A stretch of 64,000 nt of DNA from Lonicera japonica. Taxonomy: Eukaryota > Streptophyta > Magnoliopsida > Dipsacales > Caprifoliaceae. The position numbers and the translations under genes were made by a program. Where the stretch lies: contig JAKCWG010000625.1 in the NCBI GenBank assembly GCA_021464415.1, positions 1 through 64,000 on the forward strand, read 5' to 3'. Below are positions 1 to 12,211 of this stretch, piece after piece; positions within the stretch are counted from its first letter, which is position 1, and every line of letters starts with the position of its first letter. Below the pieces are notes generated by a model that saw only the letters and a list, made by a program, of their open reading frames with translations, was not told where the DNA came from and did not search any database.

Positions 1-59
1 TCTGCTACTAACATTGCCAAACTTGCCAAGCATTCTTTCAAGAGAAGAAAAAGAGGGAC

Positions 60-1190
60 ACTTCTCGAGGGCTAAAAAAGGTCGCTCCGACTAAAGTTGC
101 CCCACCGAACACTAATGCCCCACCCCAGTGGGCCATTATTCACGATGTTATCATTACCAATTCCCCTGTCATTGATGTTCAAGATTTGGCGATATGGGGA
201 TTTAATAAAGAAATGGATGAAAATAATGAGGCTGTCTAAGCTGGCATCGAGACCGAAATCCTAGAGGATGCTCGAGCCTTTGCCAATTCAAATAAGGCAG
301 ATGGTAGCTTCACCGCCCAAGCTGACAAGCAAGGAGATTTTTTTTTTCTATTAAGACAAGGTTGTGCTATAAAGACAGGTCAGTTCATGACAGTGGATGA
401 TTCTGCCATTCAAGATCCTGAAGTCGCTATGCCCTGATTGCAAGCATGGCCTTCCCCAAAGATCGAGAACTGCTACACTGTCAAAGTTCGACTAAAATGG
501 GGATGCGAAGGTACTATGCTTGATTGGAGTAAGTTATCTTTCACACCTTAGTTCATGTTTTAACCAATTCTTGATTTTGTGCTTAAATGGAACATATATG
601 CTTGCAGGTTGGCTTGCAATTCTTGGAGCTAGAACTCAGGCCTATGAAAGAATTGAAGGATGCCAATGCCACCAAGAAGCCAAGAAAATCTGAGGTAAAG
701 AACTTGAGCACCGAGATATCCAACATTAAGGAAACTTAAGCCGCCAAAGACAATAAGTTGGCCAATCTTAAGGATTCCCATGCTGTCATGGTCAGGAGCA
801 AATTTTTAATCTCCAGAAAGCTTTAGAAATTGAGGGTCAGGCAAAGGAGGAGGCTGTATAAGCTGCTAAGGATAGTGCCACTGAGATGGGCAAAATGAAG
901 GAAGAACATAATTCAACCATTTTATAGCTAAAGGAGGCACACGCTGCTGAAATATTGAGGTTGAATTCTCAGCACGAACTTGCTCTGGCCAACGAGAAGG
1001 ATGCTAGTATAACAAAGCCGTACATGACTTCGCCGATGAAACTTCAAAAGTCAAAGTTCGTATTTACAAGGGCGGGTATGAGCTCGGTTTCACTAGCGCT
1101 GGCATTTCGTCTGATCATGAATTGTTCGGTCGGATAGTGCTATGCCTTCCTAAACTTTTCTTAGCTCTTGTTTCTACGAAGTTGAAAGGG
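60..1190 (+). pseudogene. Remnant of a transposon-borne coiled-coil protein (C-terminal half)
   Basis: Short open stretches in shifting frames encode a charged, Lys/Glu/Ala-rich coiled-coil-like protein. Examples are an acidic stretch near 150-400, a heptad-like stretch at 640-1010, and a tail near 1020-1140 reading like the DHELFG end of such proteins. Several in-frame stops (for example near 238, 738, 858 and 925) and frame changes show that it is dead. I see no enzyme motif. The architecture fits the C-terminal coiled coil of the 'putative gypsy type transposon' (PF04195-like) proteins, whose N-terminal part is seen in another copy at 32920-33351. The LTR that follows at 1712 belongs to the same repeat family as the LTR that precedes that other copy. 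Family assignment is an inference. Confidence 0.45.
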
Positions 1191-1711
1191 GGAAATGATG
1201 GAGAAGATGCAAGTCCCCCACCCTTCAATGTTTAGAGCTCAGTGTTCAATTTCTTTTCTTCTTATATTTTTCTTGGGCCTTAAAGCCCTTCCAATTATGC
1301 TCCAATTTTGAGATTATAAAACTTTTCGTTTTTGTTCTAAATTTTTTAGCTTTGTGTGAATCCTGCAAAATTGTTTGAAAATTTCTCATTTCAAAGTTGC
1401 TATCAATGTAATATTGCCCCCAAGGCACAAATACTCATCCTGACCGGTGGTAGATGATACTTAGTGGTTTGCATAGCCTAATGTAATATTGCCCCTGAGC
1501 ACAAGTATTTATCTCGGCTGGTGGTAAATGATATTTAGTGGTTTACATAGTCTAATGTTGAAGAAAATTTAATTTTAAAGGATCGAAATGCCTAGGTTAA
1601 TTTTAGGATTTTTATCAAAAATAATTTTAGATTTGATAAGCGGAATTAATACCTTAGGTCTAATCAATTTTACTGTCAAAACATGTGTTGTGTTTTCTAG
1701 CAAATAAATTT

Positions 1712-2615
1712 GTTGGTGTGAAAATCTAGAGCTAGTTTATTCCTGACCACACAGTCAAATGATCGGAGTGACAGTGATTTGAACGGAATAAGGCAAGAAT
1801 AATAATAACGAATTTGAACAGAATGAGACAAAGACGTATAGAGGAGGTTCACCTTATATGAAAATATATGTTAGTCCTCCTCTTGTGAATAGAGTTAGGA
1901 GTTCGAGTTGCTTTATGTTATAATAAATAAGTTTAGATTATAAGCTAATGCTATCTCTCTAACTATTCTACCCTTACAAGATTACAGAGATGGGAGTTCT
2001 AAGCTATCCAGAGTCTGAATTCCTTATCCTAGGAGCTTTGTAGCGTGCTTTAGGGCTCTATTTCTCTATCTTTTTCTCTTGTAATAAAAGCTTGATTGCT
2101 TAACCTCTTCTAAGTTGTTGTTCGATTTAAAGCTTGGTTGTTTAAGGAAGTAAATGCTTCCCATTTATACATGATAGAGAGGAAATTTGTGGAAGAACTC
2201 CCAGAGCAGGTCTAAGGCCATCCTTGGTCATCAAGAACTCTGACCTTACTTCTCCATGAATTCTGATGCACTAAATGCAGTTGGTATACATTTAATGAAG
2301 TTGGTATGCATTTAATAAAGTTGAGAGAGGTTCTATGCCTCCTGCAGGGTTGGTAGTAGTCGCCCAGGCTTCTATCAACCACTTTGATAGAGTGGTTATG
2401 CATCGTTGACTTCAGCTCAACAAATGAGCTATGGAGGTCGAGCTCTATAGACCTCTGGTCCTGAATACCACATGGACACTATTTTAATATTCCCACGAGC
2501 TCTTCCGGATACGTAGAATTAAGGTCAGACCTCACAGCTCTCTTCCGTCACACTGGCAGCAATACTCACGTGTCCTCTTGCTATTGGTACATGAGGTAAA
2601 AACAACTATTTTACA
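1712..2615 (+). mobile_element. LTR (about 0.9 kb), probable 3' LTR of the coiled-coil-gene element
   Basis: It begins TGTTGGTGTGAAAATC and ends near TTTTACACCATCA, so the ends are short inverted repeats. A related copy of nearly the same length lies at 31431-32341. Shared landmarks are the ACAGTCAAAT/ACAGAGTCAAAT block just inside the start, a GAGGAGG..CTCCTC block, a 'taaatgcagttggta' block repeated with a second 'gcatttaat', and a CATGGAC block. Here the LTR follows the coding remnant, and at 31431 it precedes the coding start, as expected for 3' and 5' LTRs of one family. Exact ends are uncertain by a few bases. Confidence 0.55.
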
Positions 2616-2619
2616 CCAT

Positions 2620-3450
2620 CAAAATTAATTAAGCAATAACATAAAAGCAATCCACAATACAAAGAAGTAATGAGGTATCCCTACTTGCGTAGGACTAATC
2701 ATCGGACTAATCGATATTATTTCACTATGATCAAAACGAAATTATAGATTCGATGACTTACAATAATTGCTTCTCCACAATTTATGCAACAGTCCCATCA
2801 ATCCCTTGAACGTAGAATCCAACCGCAGTTGGCCGACGTAGCGCTTTCTACTTTTTCGGCTTACCCGTCACTTCTTTCTACGCACATAATCACAATATTT
2901 CACCCTTGTCTGTGATCTCTATTATCGCAAGTTAGCCACTTCGCTCACTCTGTATCCAATCGCAACTGAAGACATTCCTGCATAACCGTGAACGTTTGAA
3001 AACGTAGTTCTTAAATTTGAAGAAGAATATGATCTCTTATGGTATGTAAACAAAATTTAGGTGGTATTTCAAAACTCTCAAAAAATAATTCTAGTGTTTA
3101 GATATTTTTTGTTTCAAAAATTTGTCTATAATAATGTATTTTTGACCTTAAACAACTGTTATATTTATAGAGAAAATATAAAGTCAAAGTCCTTTTTAAA
3201 ATAAATTAAAAATATTAAAAAAAATTGTGATAAAAATATGTGCCTAGAAAAATAGAAGACAGACCAATACAACCTAAAAATTATTGGACCGGTCCAAAAT
3301 TTGAAAAAAAAATTCAAAAGAATTTAGTGTCGAACCAGTCTAAGACTCTAAGCTTGTAAAATATGTACCGGGCCACTAACAAAAAATAAAAATAAAAATG
3401 AACTGCCTTTTCTTCTCATCCACACGTGGCTGCCTAAAAGGATGGCCCAC
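2620..3450 (-). repeat. TATA-containing LTR-like repeat, inverted copy (second copy at 34170-34947)
   Basis: Read on the minus strand, this segment aligns by eye at roughly 80% with 34170-34947 on the plus strand. Landmarks in order are a CCACGTG block, TATAAATATAAC, a run 'ACACTAGAAT..TTTTTGAGAGTTTT', 'ACCACCTA(g/a)ATTTTGTTTACAT', 'TTCAAATTTAAGAACTA', 'TTTCGTTTTGATCATAGTGAA' and 'GATTAGTCCTACGCAAGTAG'. A TATA box followed by a long conserved leader is consistent with an LTR. No coding sequence was seen inside. Confidence 0.5.
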
Positions 3451-6060
3451 TATGAATTATTCTAAATGAATGGGACACGTGAGTTTTCAACAAAATAGAA
3501 ATCTTTGACTTTTCAAAGGTTTCCTTTTTCCTTCCTTTTTTTATTTAATTAAAATCAATTATTTCTTAAATCCTTTTTATTTTATTTTTATTTTTATTTT
3601 TATTTTATCATATTAAATATGTTTACTCTTTAATTCAATTTAGAAAAATTCAATAAAAATACTTAAAAATAAATATAATTCAAAAGACTTTTAATTTAAA
3701 ATTTAACGCTCAATCACCAATTATATTTTGAATCAAATTATATCATCAGTAACAAATAAAACTTGTGGACAAATATTTTAAGATGACTCATAAAGCAATT
3801 AATTAAAGTAGATTATAACTACTTTTCAAATCTGAAATACATCATAAACTATAATGAGATCATATGTAACCGATAGAGATACTTAGCTGTAGCTAATTTA
3901 CGGAGGGCAATATTGGTATTATGTACATGTTTACATATTTTTTCAATTAAAAAAATATTTCTACAATTGGGCTAAAAGCAAAAGATTGGACTAATCTCTG
4001 TTTTAATAAAAAGACGTCGGCCTAATTTCTATTTTAATAGAAAGACTATTGAGACTCAAAATGTCAAGTCATAATCTATATATCATATCATATCATATAC
4101 TATAAGGCTATATCTAATGGTATTTTATATAACATTTATATCATGATACTTTTAATTTATTTTTATATCTATTTAGCAATATAATTGTATAGATAGAAAT
4201 ATCTTAAATAAAGTTTCTCCAATTGTGCTATTTTTATCTTATTTGTCATTTATTTAATAATAAGAGAGAATTAGTAGGTTTCTTGTATCCAATGAGGATG
4301 TACTATGTCACATTGAAATTTTTTATCACAATTTCTACATGTAGAAATGTTTATAGAAATTCCCTATATGACTCACATTCCACCTCATATAGAAATAGCT
4401 ATAGAAATGACAATTAGAGCACTTTTTTCCTTTTTATGTTTTATAACATAGAAATTTGCTTGAGTATTACGGAAGAAGTCTCTCTTAATTAATGTTCAGT
4501 TTAATAATATGAGTATTACGAAGGAGGAAGTATGACTCTTTTAATTTTGTATTTAATTCATTACTTCACTAATTTGTATATGTTTTTATATATTTTCGTA
4601 AGCATCCATTTATCTTTCTTATCTCTCTTCATTAATTTTTTAATTATCTCACATAGTGTGTCTCTTAAAATTTCTTACACGTGACTTTGTAACCTTTCCT
4701 TTCTTTTCTTTTTTCTTTTTAACAATTTTCTCTCCATTAAGAACCAATTATAACTCCTTATATTGTGTTATCTAATTATTTTGTTTTCCTTATCTTTCTT
4801 CATTAATTCCTTAATTGTCTATATACAAAATTTTCTTTGTATTTTCACAATTTTATTGCCGTCTCTTCCTCTTCTTCATGAATTTTATTTATAAAGTATA
4901 TAATTATTTATTGCATAATTAGTCTATGCTATAAATGTTCACTCCTCATTATAACCACTATAAAAATGAATGCATGGAGCCTAGAAGATTAATTTGAGTA
5001 TTTTTATTGTTTTTCATGGTAAACAATTTGGTGTTTAGTTACAAATGATAAAGAATGAAAAAGGCAAGCTATGCAATGTATAAAGATGTAATAACTTTTG
5101 TGCTTGATTTGTTTTACTATTTAGTGGAATATCACTTCAATTTTGTCGTTCTTATCATACCGTTGTTCCAAATAAATAAAGCTTTTTACAAGGTTTAATG
5201 ATTTGGTAATTACTTCTATTTGCAGGATGTTTTCTCAAATTGGTTTAATTACAAACCAATGGTATGTATTATAACTTTATTTTTATAAAATTGTTAACTA
5301 ATAGTAGTATAAGTACTATTTGAACATTATTATTCTTTTTTTTTCTTCAGATTTCAAATAGATTGTCAAGAATGGAATAAATCATAACTCTGTATCTTTC
5401 TTAATCTTCTTATGAATTATTTTTTCTTAGTCATCATGAAATGTAAAAAAAGAAGTCTAACTGGGAGAACCCATCAACTTGGTCATAGGTGGCTTCAATT
5501 TGGAAGCTTTAAGTTTCATAGGAAGCATTTTTCCATGTGTGTGCTTTGTGAATCAGGATTGTTTCATCAAGTGATCCATGTATTTATAAGAACTTTTTAG
5601 TGATCATTTGTTTAAAAAGATTGTATATTCTTTGTTTGTTGTTGATATTCTATGTTAATATGTTATGTATAATTTTGGAGCATCATACTGATAAAGTGTT
5701 TTCAGTAGATAAAATATTTTTATATTTGTCACAAAATTTACGTGAGTACTTGATATATTATTTTTTAAAAGTTCTATGAGTAAGAACCTAAGTATGCAGT
5801 CGCTTTGTAGTTTTCTAATTAAGAAGCACTTTCGAGTTTATTTTAGTATGATGTTGGACCTCGAAATTTTATTTGTCTATTTTTCCATATATCGATGATA
5901 AATTTTTTCTCACATACACATGGATATATCATTCATTATTGTTGCATCTTTCATGGTATGATAAATATTGTAATCTTTCATGGCACGAATCATTAATATT
6001 GTGTGTGTACAACTTTATATATATATATATATATCTTATCGAGGAACACATGTACTCAGT
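3451..6060. other. AT-rich non-genic stretch
   Basis: I see no supported gene here. The sequence is very AT-rich with A/T homopolymers and short TA runs (for example 6019-6036). The short open frames have neither codon structure nor recognisable motifs. A possible MITE is listed separately at 4105-4422. Confidence 0.6.
4105..4422. mobile_element. Possible MITE with imperfect terminal inverted repeats
   Basis: The left end (CTATATCTAATGGTATTTTA) resembles the reverse complement of the right end (GTGCTCTAATTGTCATTTCT): both carry CTAAT.GT.ATTT followed by TATA-rich sequence. There is no coding capacity. The superfamily is not assigned and no target duplication was confirmed. Confidence 0.3.
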
Positions 6061-6099
6061 GTTGATTTTGTTATAGTATAGCGAATTGAAGTTGAGGAG

Positions 6100-7617
6100 C
6101 ATAAAATTTAGTTAAGGTAAATTGGGCCGACCCAATTTGCCTGGAGGTCTATACTTTGGGCCAAATTGGTGGGCTAGGGCTAAACGAAGAAGAACGAGTA
6201 GAAGACATGCCGAGACATAGGCAACCGAAGACGCTGAGACGGTTAGTCGAGGCCGAGATCCGCTAGGAAGGGTGCATGTGCCGTAACACGTGTGGAATGC
6301 GTGAGGAGTGCATGAGGAAGATCATGCCAAATCACACAGACCAGTATAGAATCGTATAGATCTCCACTACTCCACTACCAATGTACGAATTCAGAAGTTG
6401 TTAGTAGTGGATAAGCGAAAAAAGCTGGAGTATTATCCAAGTCTTACCCTCTTTAGTTATTTTACTATTAACCATAATGAGCAGATGTAACCTTAATTCT
6501 ATACATATAAATAGAAAAAGGGGAGGCTCGGAAACAGGGGTTGGTTGCTGGGTATTTGGGCGATTCCATAGTTGCTAGTTTACTTGATCTGTTTAGAGAG
6601 AAAGCTTGTAACACCATTGATATTGCCTTAAGAGCTCAATACAGTAACCACACACACACAAACGGATGACGTATTTCCGAACCAGCATAAGTGCTACCGG
6701 GAGAACCCACCGTACCCAAAAAAATTCCTTGTCTAGACTCACCTTCTTTCCGTTCATAAAAACTTGTTTCTTAAATTATCTAAGTGGGTTGGGCCTAAAA
6801 TTTACGCCACCCACAATTGGCGCCAATTGTGGGAACGAGAGTGACAGTTCTTTTATTTTCGAAAAGTTGGTGAATTTGATATTTTTCCACCAAAAAACAT
6901 AGTTCCTATTAACATGCCTCAAACGAGAGTGGCCATTTCGCGAATTTCGCAGGTGCAACCTATTAGGGGAGATGGCGGATTTCCACCATCTCCACAACAA
7001 CAAAACGATTCCCCAAATTTGCCGGTCAGCATGAATTGGAGGCTGGTCGATAGTAATTATGATGACCATGACCTCACTAGTGGGGGTGCCATCAGTAATG
7101 GTGTGTTACTCAGACTAGAGAACCAGACCTTGCATGAACTTTTGAGAAAGTACATGAAGATATCCACCTCCAGAAATACGGAGGAAGAAGACACAGCGAC
7201 GTCGACCGTTAGGCAACCGCGTAATAACAATATTGTTACTGAAGATCTAGTACCCGTTCAGACTCAGGTTTAGGGTCGAGATGACAAACAACCACATGGA
7301 ATGCATGTCCCAACTCCAGAAGTTCCGATTGCGAAACCCAGACAGAGTGTATTTGATAGACTGGTCGAGAAAGATTTCAGGCCCAAGGCATGGGCGAAAA
7401 CGACTTAAAAAGGTTGATTGATTAAACGATGGCCGAAAAATCTGTGGCCTACACTCCTAGGGATTTGGCGCGAAAATCACTGGGAGAACAGAACGGCTCG
7501 CTATTCATGAGACGCATAGCTGAAGCCCCGCCGCCTAAAAAGTTGCCTCAACTAAAGTTCAACATATATAACGACAAAACTGATCCAGCTGACCACGTGA
7601 TGCATAAAAATGTTTGA
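6100..7617 (+). mobile_element. Truncated Ty3/gypsy element: LTR remnant, PBS and 5' gag region
   Basis: An LTR-like segment (about 6100-6815) has a TATA box (TATAAATAG near 6507). It ends in ..CCCACA, one base from a PBS-like TTGGCGCC..GTGGGAACGAGAG at 6817-6836, the arrangement typical of plant gypsy elements with TTGGCGCC-type PBS sequences. An open frame at 6914-7273 follows, then a TAG and, in a shifted frame, 7429-7617. The latter contains FTPE-like and 'LPQLKFNIYNDKTDPADHV' sequence, which resembles the start of the retrotransposon gag domain (a conserved '..Y.G..DP..H' motif). It stops at 7616, and no protease or RT follows. The element is therefore truncated and inactive. Confidence 0.55.
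7429..7617 (+). pseudogene. Gypsy gag fragment
   Basis: A 62-residue open frame carries the entry of the retrotransposon gag domain: PPKKLPQLKFNIYNDKTDPA, followed by a His where plant gag proteins have '(Y/F).G..DP..H'. The rest of gag is absent. The upstream frame 6914-7273 (119 residues, Gln/Pro/Asn-rich) is probably the disordered N-terminal part of the same gag, separated by a stop and a frame change. Confidence 0.5.
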
Positions 7618-8389
7618 GCTATAAAATGATAAATCAAGAAACTTTACATAAAATCCTAAGCACTCAATCAATTATCGAATTGTCGAGTCTTTGAATGCTT
7701 CGTTTTGTTTCTTCAATTTGATCTTTATTTGAAACTTTTACCTTGAAACTTTTTGCATATTTCTTTGATCTTGATCTTCATGAATTGCATTGTGATGAGA
7801 TTGTTCTTCCTTGACTTGTCCACTGCTTTGTTAACTTGATCGGATATGGATTGAATGATCCTTGTCACGTGGCATACTTTCTTTATAAAATCCATGCTTT
7901 TTTTTAATTCATAAGATAGTGAACTATAAACTTAATTCAATAAACATGTTAAATTACACATGATTAAGTTATTGTTGTTATCAAAATAAAATTAAGACTT
8001 ATAAGGTCAACATACACCTTGAGAAGAAGGCTTGGTGTATGTGCCTGGATAAGAGGGCTTTGTCATATTTGCTGAAGTGACCCAGGCTAGTTGTCAAATT
8101 CTTGTTTGAGTTGGCCTAGATGGTTTACTAGTAAACTTAGAGGAGCATCTTTAGGTGCTATTTCTTGTCCCTAGTGGATCGAAGGTTGTGAAGGCCGAAA
8201 ACCTGTACTCTAGTTTCGTCTGTAGTTCGAACTTAGATCTTGGATTAAAAAAATTTATACTAAAAACCCAAGAAGTTCCTTATTAGCTGATATCTGTTAA
8301 ACATTATCGAATTCGATGGTGATCATTGGCGAGTGTGTACAACTCTTTGCTCATTGAAAATAACAATAATTTTGATATGTTTGGTGTAG
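7618..8389. other. Non-coding, probably retrotransposon-derived
   Basis: No open frame or RNA gene is supported. 'gccctc..aggca' blocks near 7990-8050 (read on the minus strand) vaguely recall the repeat before the right LTR of the large Tat element. This may be the interior of the minus-strand element that runs leftward from 12211. Confidence 0.35.
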
Positions 8390-9560
8390 GTGTTGACGGT
8401 CTCTGGCTTATAAAAGGTGGAGTCCTTGAAAGTCTTGTCTGATCCAAAATCGATGGAAGTCCTGTGGTCCTGCTTGATCCATGTTCGACGAAGATCTTAA
8501 TGACCCTACTTAATCTATAGCTGATAGAGGTCTTAACAGCCCTGATCGATCTGAGGTCGATGGAGGCCCTGGCAGCCCTACCTGAAACATGGTCGATGGA
8601 GGTCTTGGTGGGTTTGCCTAATCTGAATTTGTGGGGTTCTTGACAACCCTGTCTGATCTATAGCCGATTGAAGTATTAACGACTTTACCCGATTTGAGGT
8701 CGATAGAGTTCTTAATTGCTATTTCCTATTTGAGGGCGATGGAGGTCTTAGCGGCTTTATCTAGCTAATAGAAGCTCTGGTGGCTTTGTCTGAATCTGAA
8801 GTTGATAGAGTCTTTGACGAACTTGTTCGATCTAGTACTGGTGGAGGTCATAACGGCCCTGCCTGAAACATGATTGATGGAGGCGCTAGTGGGTTTGTCT
8901 GATTTAAATGTTGGTGGAGTTCTCGATAAACTTGTCCAATTTATAGCAAGCAGAGACCTTAATGGCCCTGCCTGATCTAAGGTCTATAGAGGCCCTCGTG
9001 GCCATATTCAATTTATGGTTTGTAGCGATTCTGGTGTCCTTATTCATTTTATAGTCTGTGGAGGTTCTGGAGTCCTTATCTGATATATGGTTGATTTATG
9101 CTCTGGTGGCCCTGCATGATCTATAGTCGGTAGAGGTATTGTTGGCCTTGTTTTATCTATGGTTAGTGGAGACCTTAACAGCCTTGTCTGATTTGTGGAT
9201 ACCCCAACGGTCTTGTTTGTTTTGGGTTCTATGAAGGCCCTAGCGGCGATTGAGGTCTTAGCGATGATAGAGACCCTGGTGATTTTATCTAATATGTGGT
9301 TAATTGGTCTCTCTCATGGCTTTGCCCTATCCATGGTTTGGTGGAGGCCCTGGTGGCCTTATCTGATATGTGGTTAATTGATGCTCTGGCTACCTTGCCC
9401 GATCTGAGGTTGATGGAGGCCCGGATGGCTTTATATGATCTGAGGTTTATGTAGCCCCTGGTGGCCTTGTTTAATTGCTGGTTAATAAAGGCCCTAACAG
9501 CCTTGTCTTATCCGAGGTCGGTGATTACCCTGGTGGGGTCGATTACCTCTACCTTAGTGG
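8390..9560 (-). repeat. Minisatellite, about 36-bp unit, about 32 degenerate copies
   Basis: The unit is of the form TGATCTGAGGTCGATGGAGG followed by YCCTGGYRGCCYTGCC. Each copy has a variable 'GATCTATGG/GATCTGAGG' half, a 'TCGATGGAGG' core and a 'CTGGTGGCC' half. The period is 36 bp, a multiple of three, but stops occur in all frames, so I do not call it coding. It lies directly beyond the leader of the minus-strand Tat LTR (10663-12211), where gag would be expected. Confidence 0.7.
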
Positions 9561-9959
9561 TCTTGTTCCTATGGAGACTCTGAATAGTCTAATGCTACCA
9601 TGCTAGTCTTCCAAATTGTAAACAGAAGTCTTTAACTTTCAAATATAGACATTACTACTATAGGAACTCCTCTGCAAAACAATTTTAGGTAAATAAATAA
9701 CGAAAATCAATTTTTAAGTGTTTGTAAAGACATATCAACAATAACTTGAGAAAATTTTTGGTAGGAGTTTTCAGGGTAAGTAGCAAAGTGTTCCTTGGGT
9801 TACCCAACTTGTCCCGAGTTTTTGACTTTTTTTGTGATAATTAGGAATATATGTCTCCTCTTGAGTTGCTTTTCATGGGACGTGTATTGGGAAAAGTTAT
9901 AACGAGGTGACCTCGATATAAATTTCTACGACGGAGGTTGGTCAACTTTCGGCCGTACT

Positions 9960-10662
9960 AGCCAATATTTGGGGGAGATATACATGATAAGGCCCTATGT
10001 GGTACGAACTCCTCATGGTTGATAAAAAAAGATAAGAGTGTTCTATCTCGACTCTTCTTATATGCAACGTAGGTGTAATGTAAGGTGAAGGTTTTAGGTT
10101 CCCTCATATTTGGCAAGATATCACGATATATCCCGGGGGCGGGTATGTGTTTGATATACTTTCCGGGTACGTGAGTGTTCTTGTCACTCGATATACGTCG
10201 GGGGTATACTTAATTAATGAGAATGAAAGTAAATGCTTTCGGTTTATGTTAGCCCAAGCAAGCCAACTTCCTATTCACTTATAATATTTTCGAGGGATCG
10301 GGGTGAAAGTTAGACTCATAAAAACCATACATGAATAGTAATATGTGTGGAAACAAGAGTTTTCGAAAGGTTAATTTGCAAATATCCTATCTTAAAAGGT
10401 GTTTTTGGAAAACTCATTTTTATTATCAAAAAAGATTTCTTCATAATCATATTAACAGTAGGGGAAATCTTAAACATATGTTTATGTAAATGAATGGACT
10501 CTACCGCGCTTTCAGGTCAAGTCAACAATAAAATCTAGGCGCCACGTCAGGGGGCTTAAAAGTAAGTACGGGAAGCAGTAAAAACATGCATTTTAACATA
10601 TTATAAACAATAGTTCACATATAAGAGCCTAGTTTTCTTATAATTCCCAGCAGAGTCGCCAC
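9960..10662 (-). mobile_element. 5' leader and PBS of a minus-strand Tat-type element
   Basis: On the minus strand, 10661-10646 reads TGGCGACTCTGCTGGG. This is the same PBS as at 36502-36520 in the large element, and is also one base from the LTR end. The downstream leader aligns with 36521-37100: shared blocks include 'AACTAG.CTCTTATATGTG', 'GGGCTAACATAAACCGAAAG', 'TATATCGAGTGACAAGAACA' and 'CTTGCCAAATATGAGGGAACC'. Conservation across both copies argues that this leader is functional sequence of the family. No gag follows. Confidence 0.75.
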
Positions 10663-12211
10663 TGTGAGAATCCGCAAATGCAACCCACGGGTCTCAACCT
10701 CTATTTTGGGGGTTTGAAATGTTGAAAGAAATTTCATTATTTCATTCGCTTCTTATATGGTGATAACTCATATAATGTGTCCCTCTATCCTATTCTAGAT
10801 GCAAGAGGGTTTGTTTTAGAGTCACCAGTACGTTTTACGAAAAAATAAAAAAAATAGTGGTGTAAAGGAAAATGCTACAGATAAGCCTTTTCCTTACATG
10901 TTTGTATATGAAACCAGGATTCTATAGGGTTCGGGAACTATATTACGAATTGGGAAGGTGTTAAGCATCCATTCTGCCCTTTCGGTCTCTAGTGGTCTTA
11001 TACGTTTATTCTATGTTGAAAAACTTAGATACTTTTACTTATATTCTACTATTTTCTGGAAATATCTTATAAAAACCTGATTTTGGAAAAAATGGGGGAA
11101 GGGATGAAAACCTTGTATTCCGTGATTCAATGTTTGGTTTTGTTGAAGTCTGATTACTAGTGACAAAAGCTTATCTGTTTGAAATCATAAGATTGATTCG
11201 GTATTGTTTCCTCATATAGCAATATAAATTATCTCATTTGGTTGATTTAGAAAAGATTGGATCTTATTGGAATTGGTTTGATATGGAATTGAACTCTTGA
11301 GGATAGTGTATCAAATACATTACAATCTATATGGAAGACATAATACATCCGAGTTGAATTCCTAAGTAAAACCTATCAGTTCAGGTTTTGAAAGCTTGGT
11401 TTTATCTGGACGATAATATCCTTATTTCTTTTGGTTTTACAAATGATTTTTATTAGGATTTTGATAAGCAGTTTGTTTGAAAATGATATAATATTGGTAA
11501 CTTGACAATAAGTTTATCTCACTAAAAAGTGTACATAATATCAGATATAACAAGTCTACATTATAACTAACTTAATTTAAACAATTAAGATAAAACATAT
11601 ACACAAATAAAAACAGGTATGCAAATATAAAACTTAATTTAAAAAAAAAAAAAGTTTATGTGATTACCTCCCCGTCGATATAATATAAATAGAAATAAAG
11701 TATTGCAGAGAAACTTCTGGTGTATACTTACTTTTCCTCTGCGAAATATTTCCAGCGGTCTGACTATAAAAAGTCACACTCAGAGTGCAGAGATTAGATC
11801 CAAGACTCTTGCGAAAATAAATATTATCAAAGGTACTTCTAAGGAAGACTTAATGATTAGAAATATGAAAGAGAATAAGGATTTTTGGTGTAAAAACCAT
11901 GTCCTTCAACCAATGGGGGTGTAGGCCTATTTATAGTGCTGAGATATACCTGTTTGTCGCTGACAAACACCTAAAGTGATGGGTTCTGACACTTCACAGT
12001 GTCAGAAAGTGGTTGGTCTGTGTTTAATAGGTTTATCGCGTGACAAAGTGGGTTTGTCATGCGATAAATGCAACCAGCTTGGCTGTTTGTTGTGCTACAA
12101 AATCCCCCGAAACATTCTTTAGTGTGCGGGTGAGTTCTGGAGTTGATGTAGACTCTATAGGAGTTTTATTTTTGGGTTCTTGCGGGGTCGCAAATTGGGG
12201 TGTCTATAACA
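10663..12211 (-). mobile_element. Tat-lineage LTR (1549 bp), minus strand
   Basis: On the minus strand it starts TGTTATAGACACCCC at 12211 and ends ..GATTCTCACA at 10663. This matches the ends of the LTRs at 34948-36500 (1553 bp) and 52280-53837 (1558 bp). It shares their TATAAATAGGCC..CACCCC core promoter (TATA at 11935-11928) and the block around 10900-11000 with 'GAACCCTATAGAATCCTGGTTTC'. It is clearly more diverged from the other two than they are from each other. Its 5' end touches the left arm of the foldback element at 12212. No partner LTR is present in the window. Confidence 0.8.
11928..12067 (-). promoter_or_regulatory. LTR promoter: diverged palindromes plus TATA box
   Basis: The TATA box TATAAATA lies at 11935-11928 (minus). 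Upstream of it are symmetric sites: GTTTGTCGCTGACAAAC (11952-11968, perfect 7-bp arms), CTGACACTTCACAGTGTCAG (around 11986-12005), TTTATCGCGTGACAAA (12032-12047) and TTTGTCATGCGATAAA (12053-12068). They occupy the position held by TGTCGCGCGACA sites in the other two LTRs. The spacing of the nearest site to TATA is about 16 bp. Confidence 0.6.
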
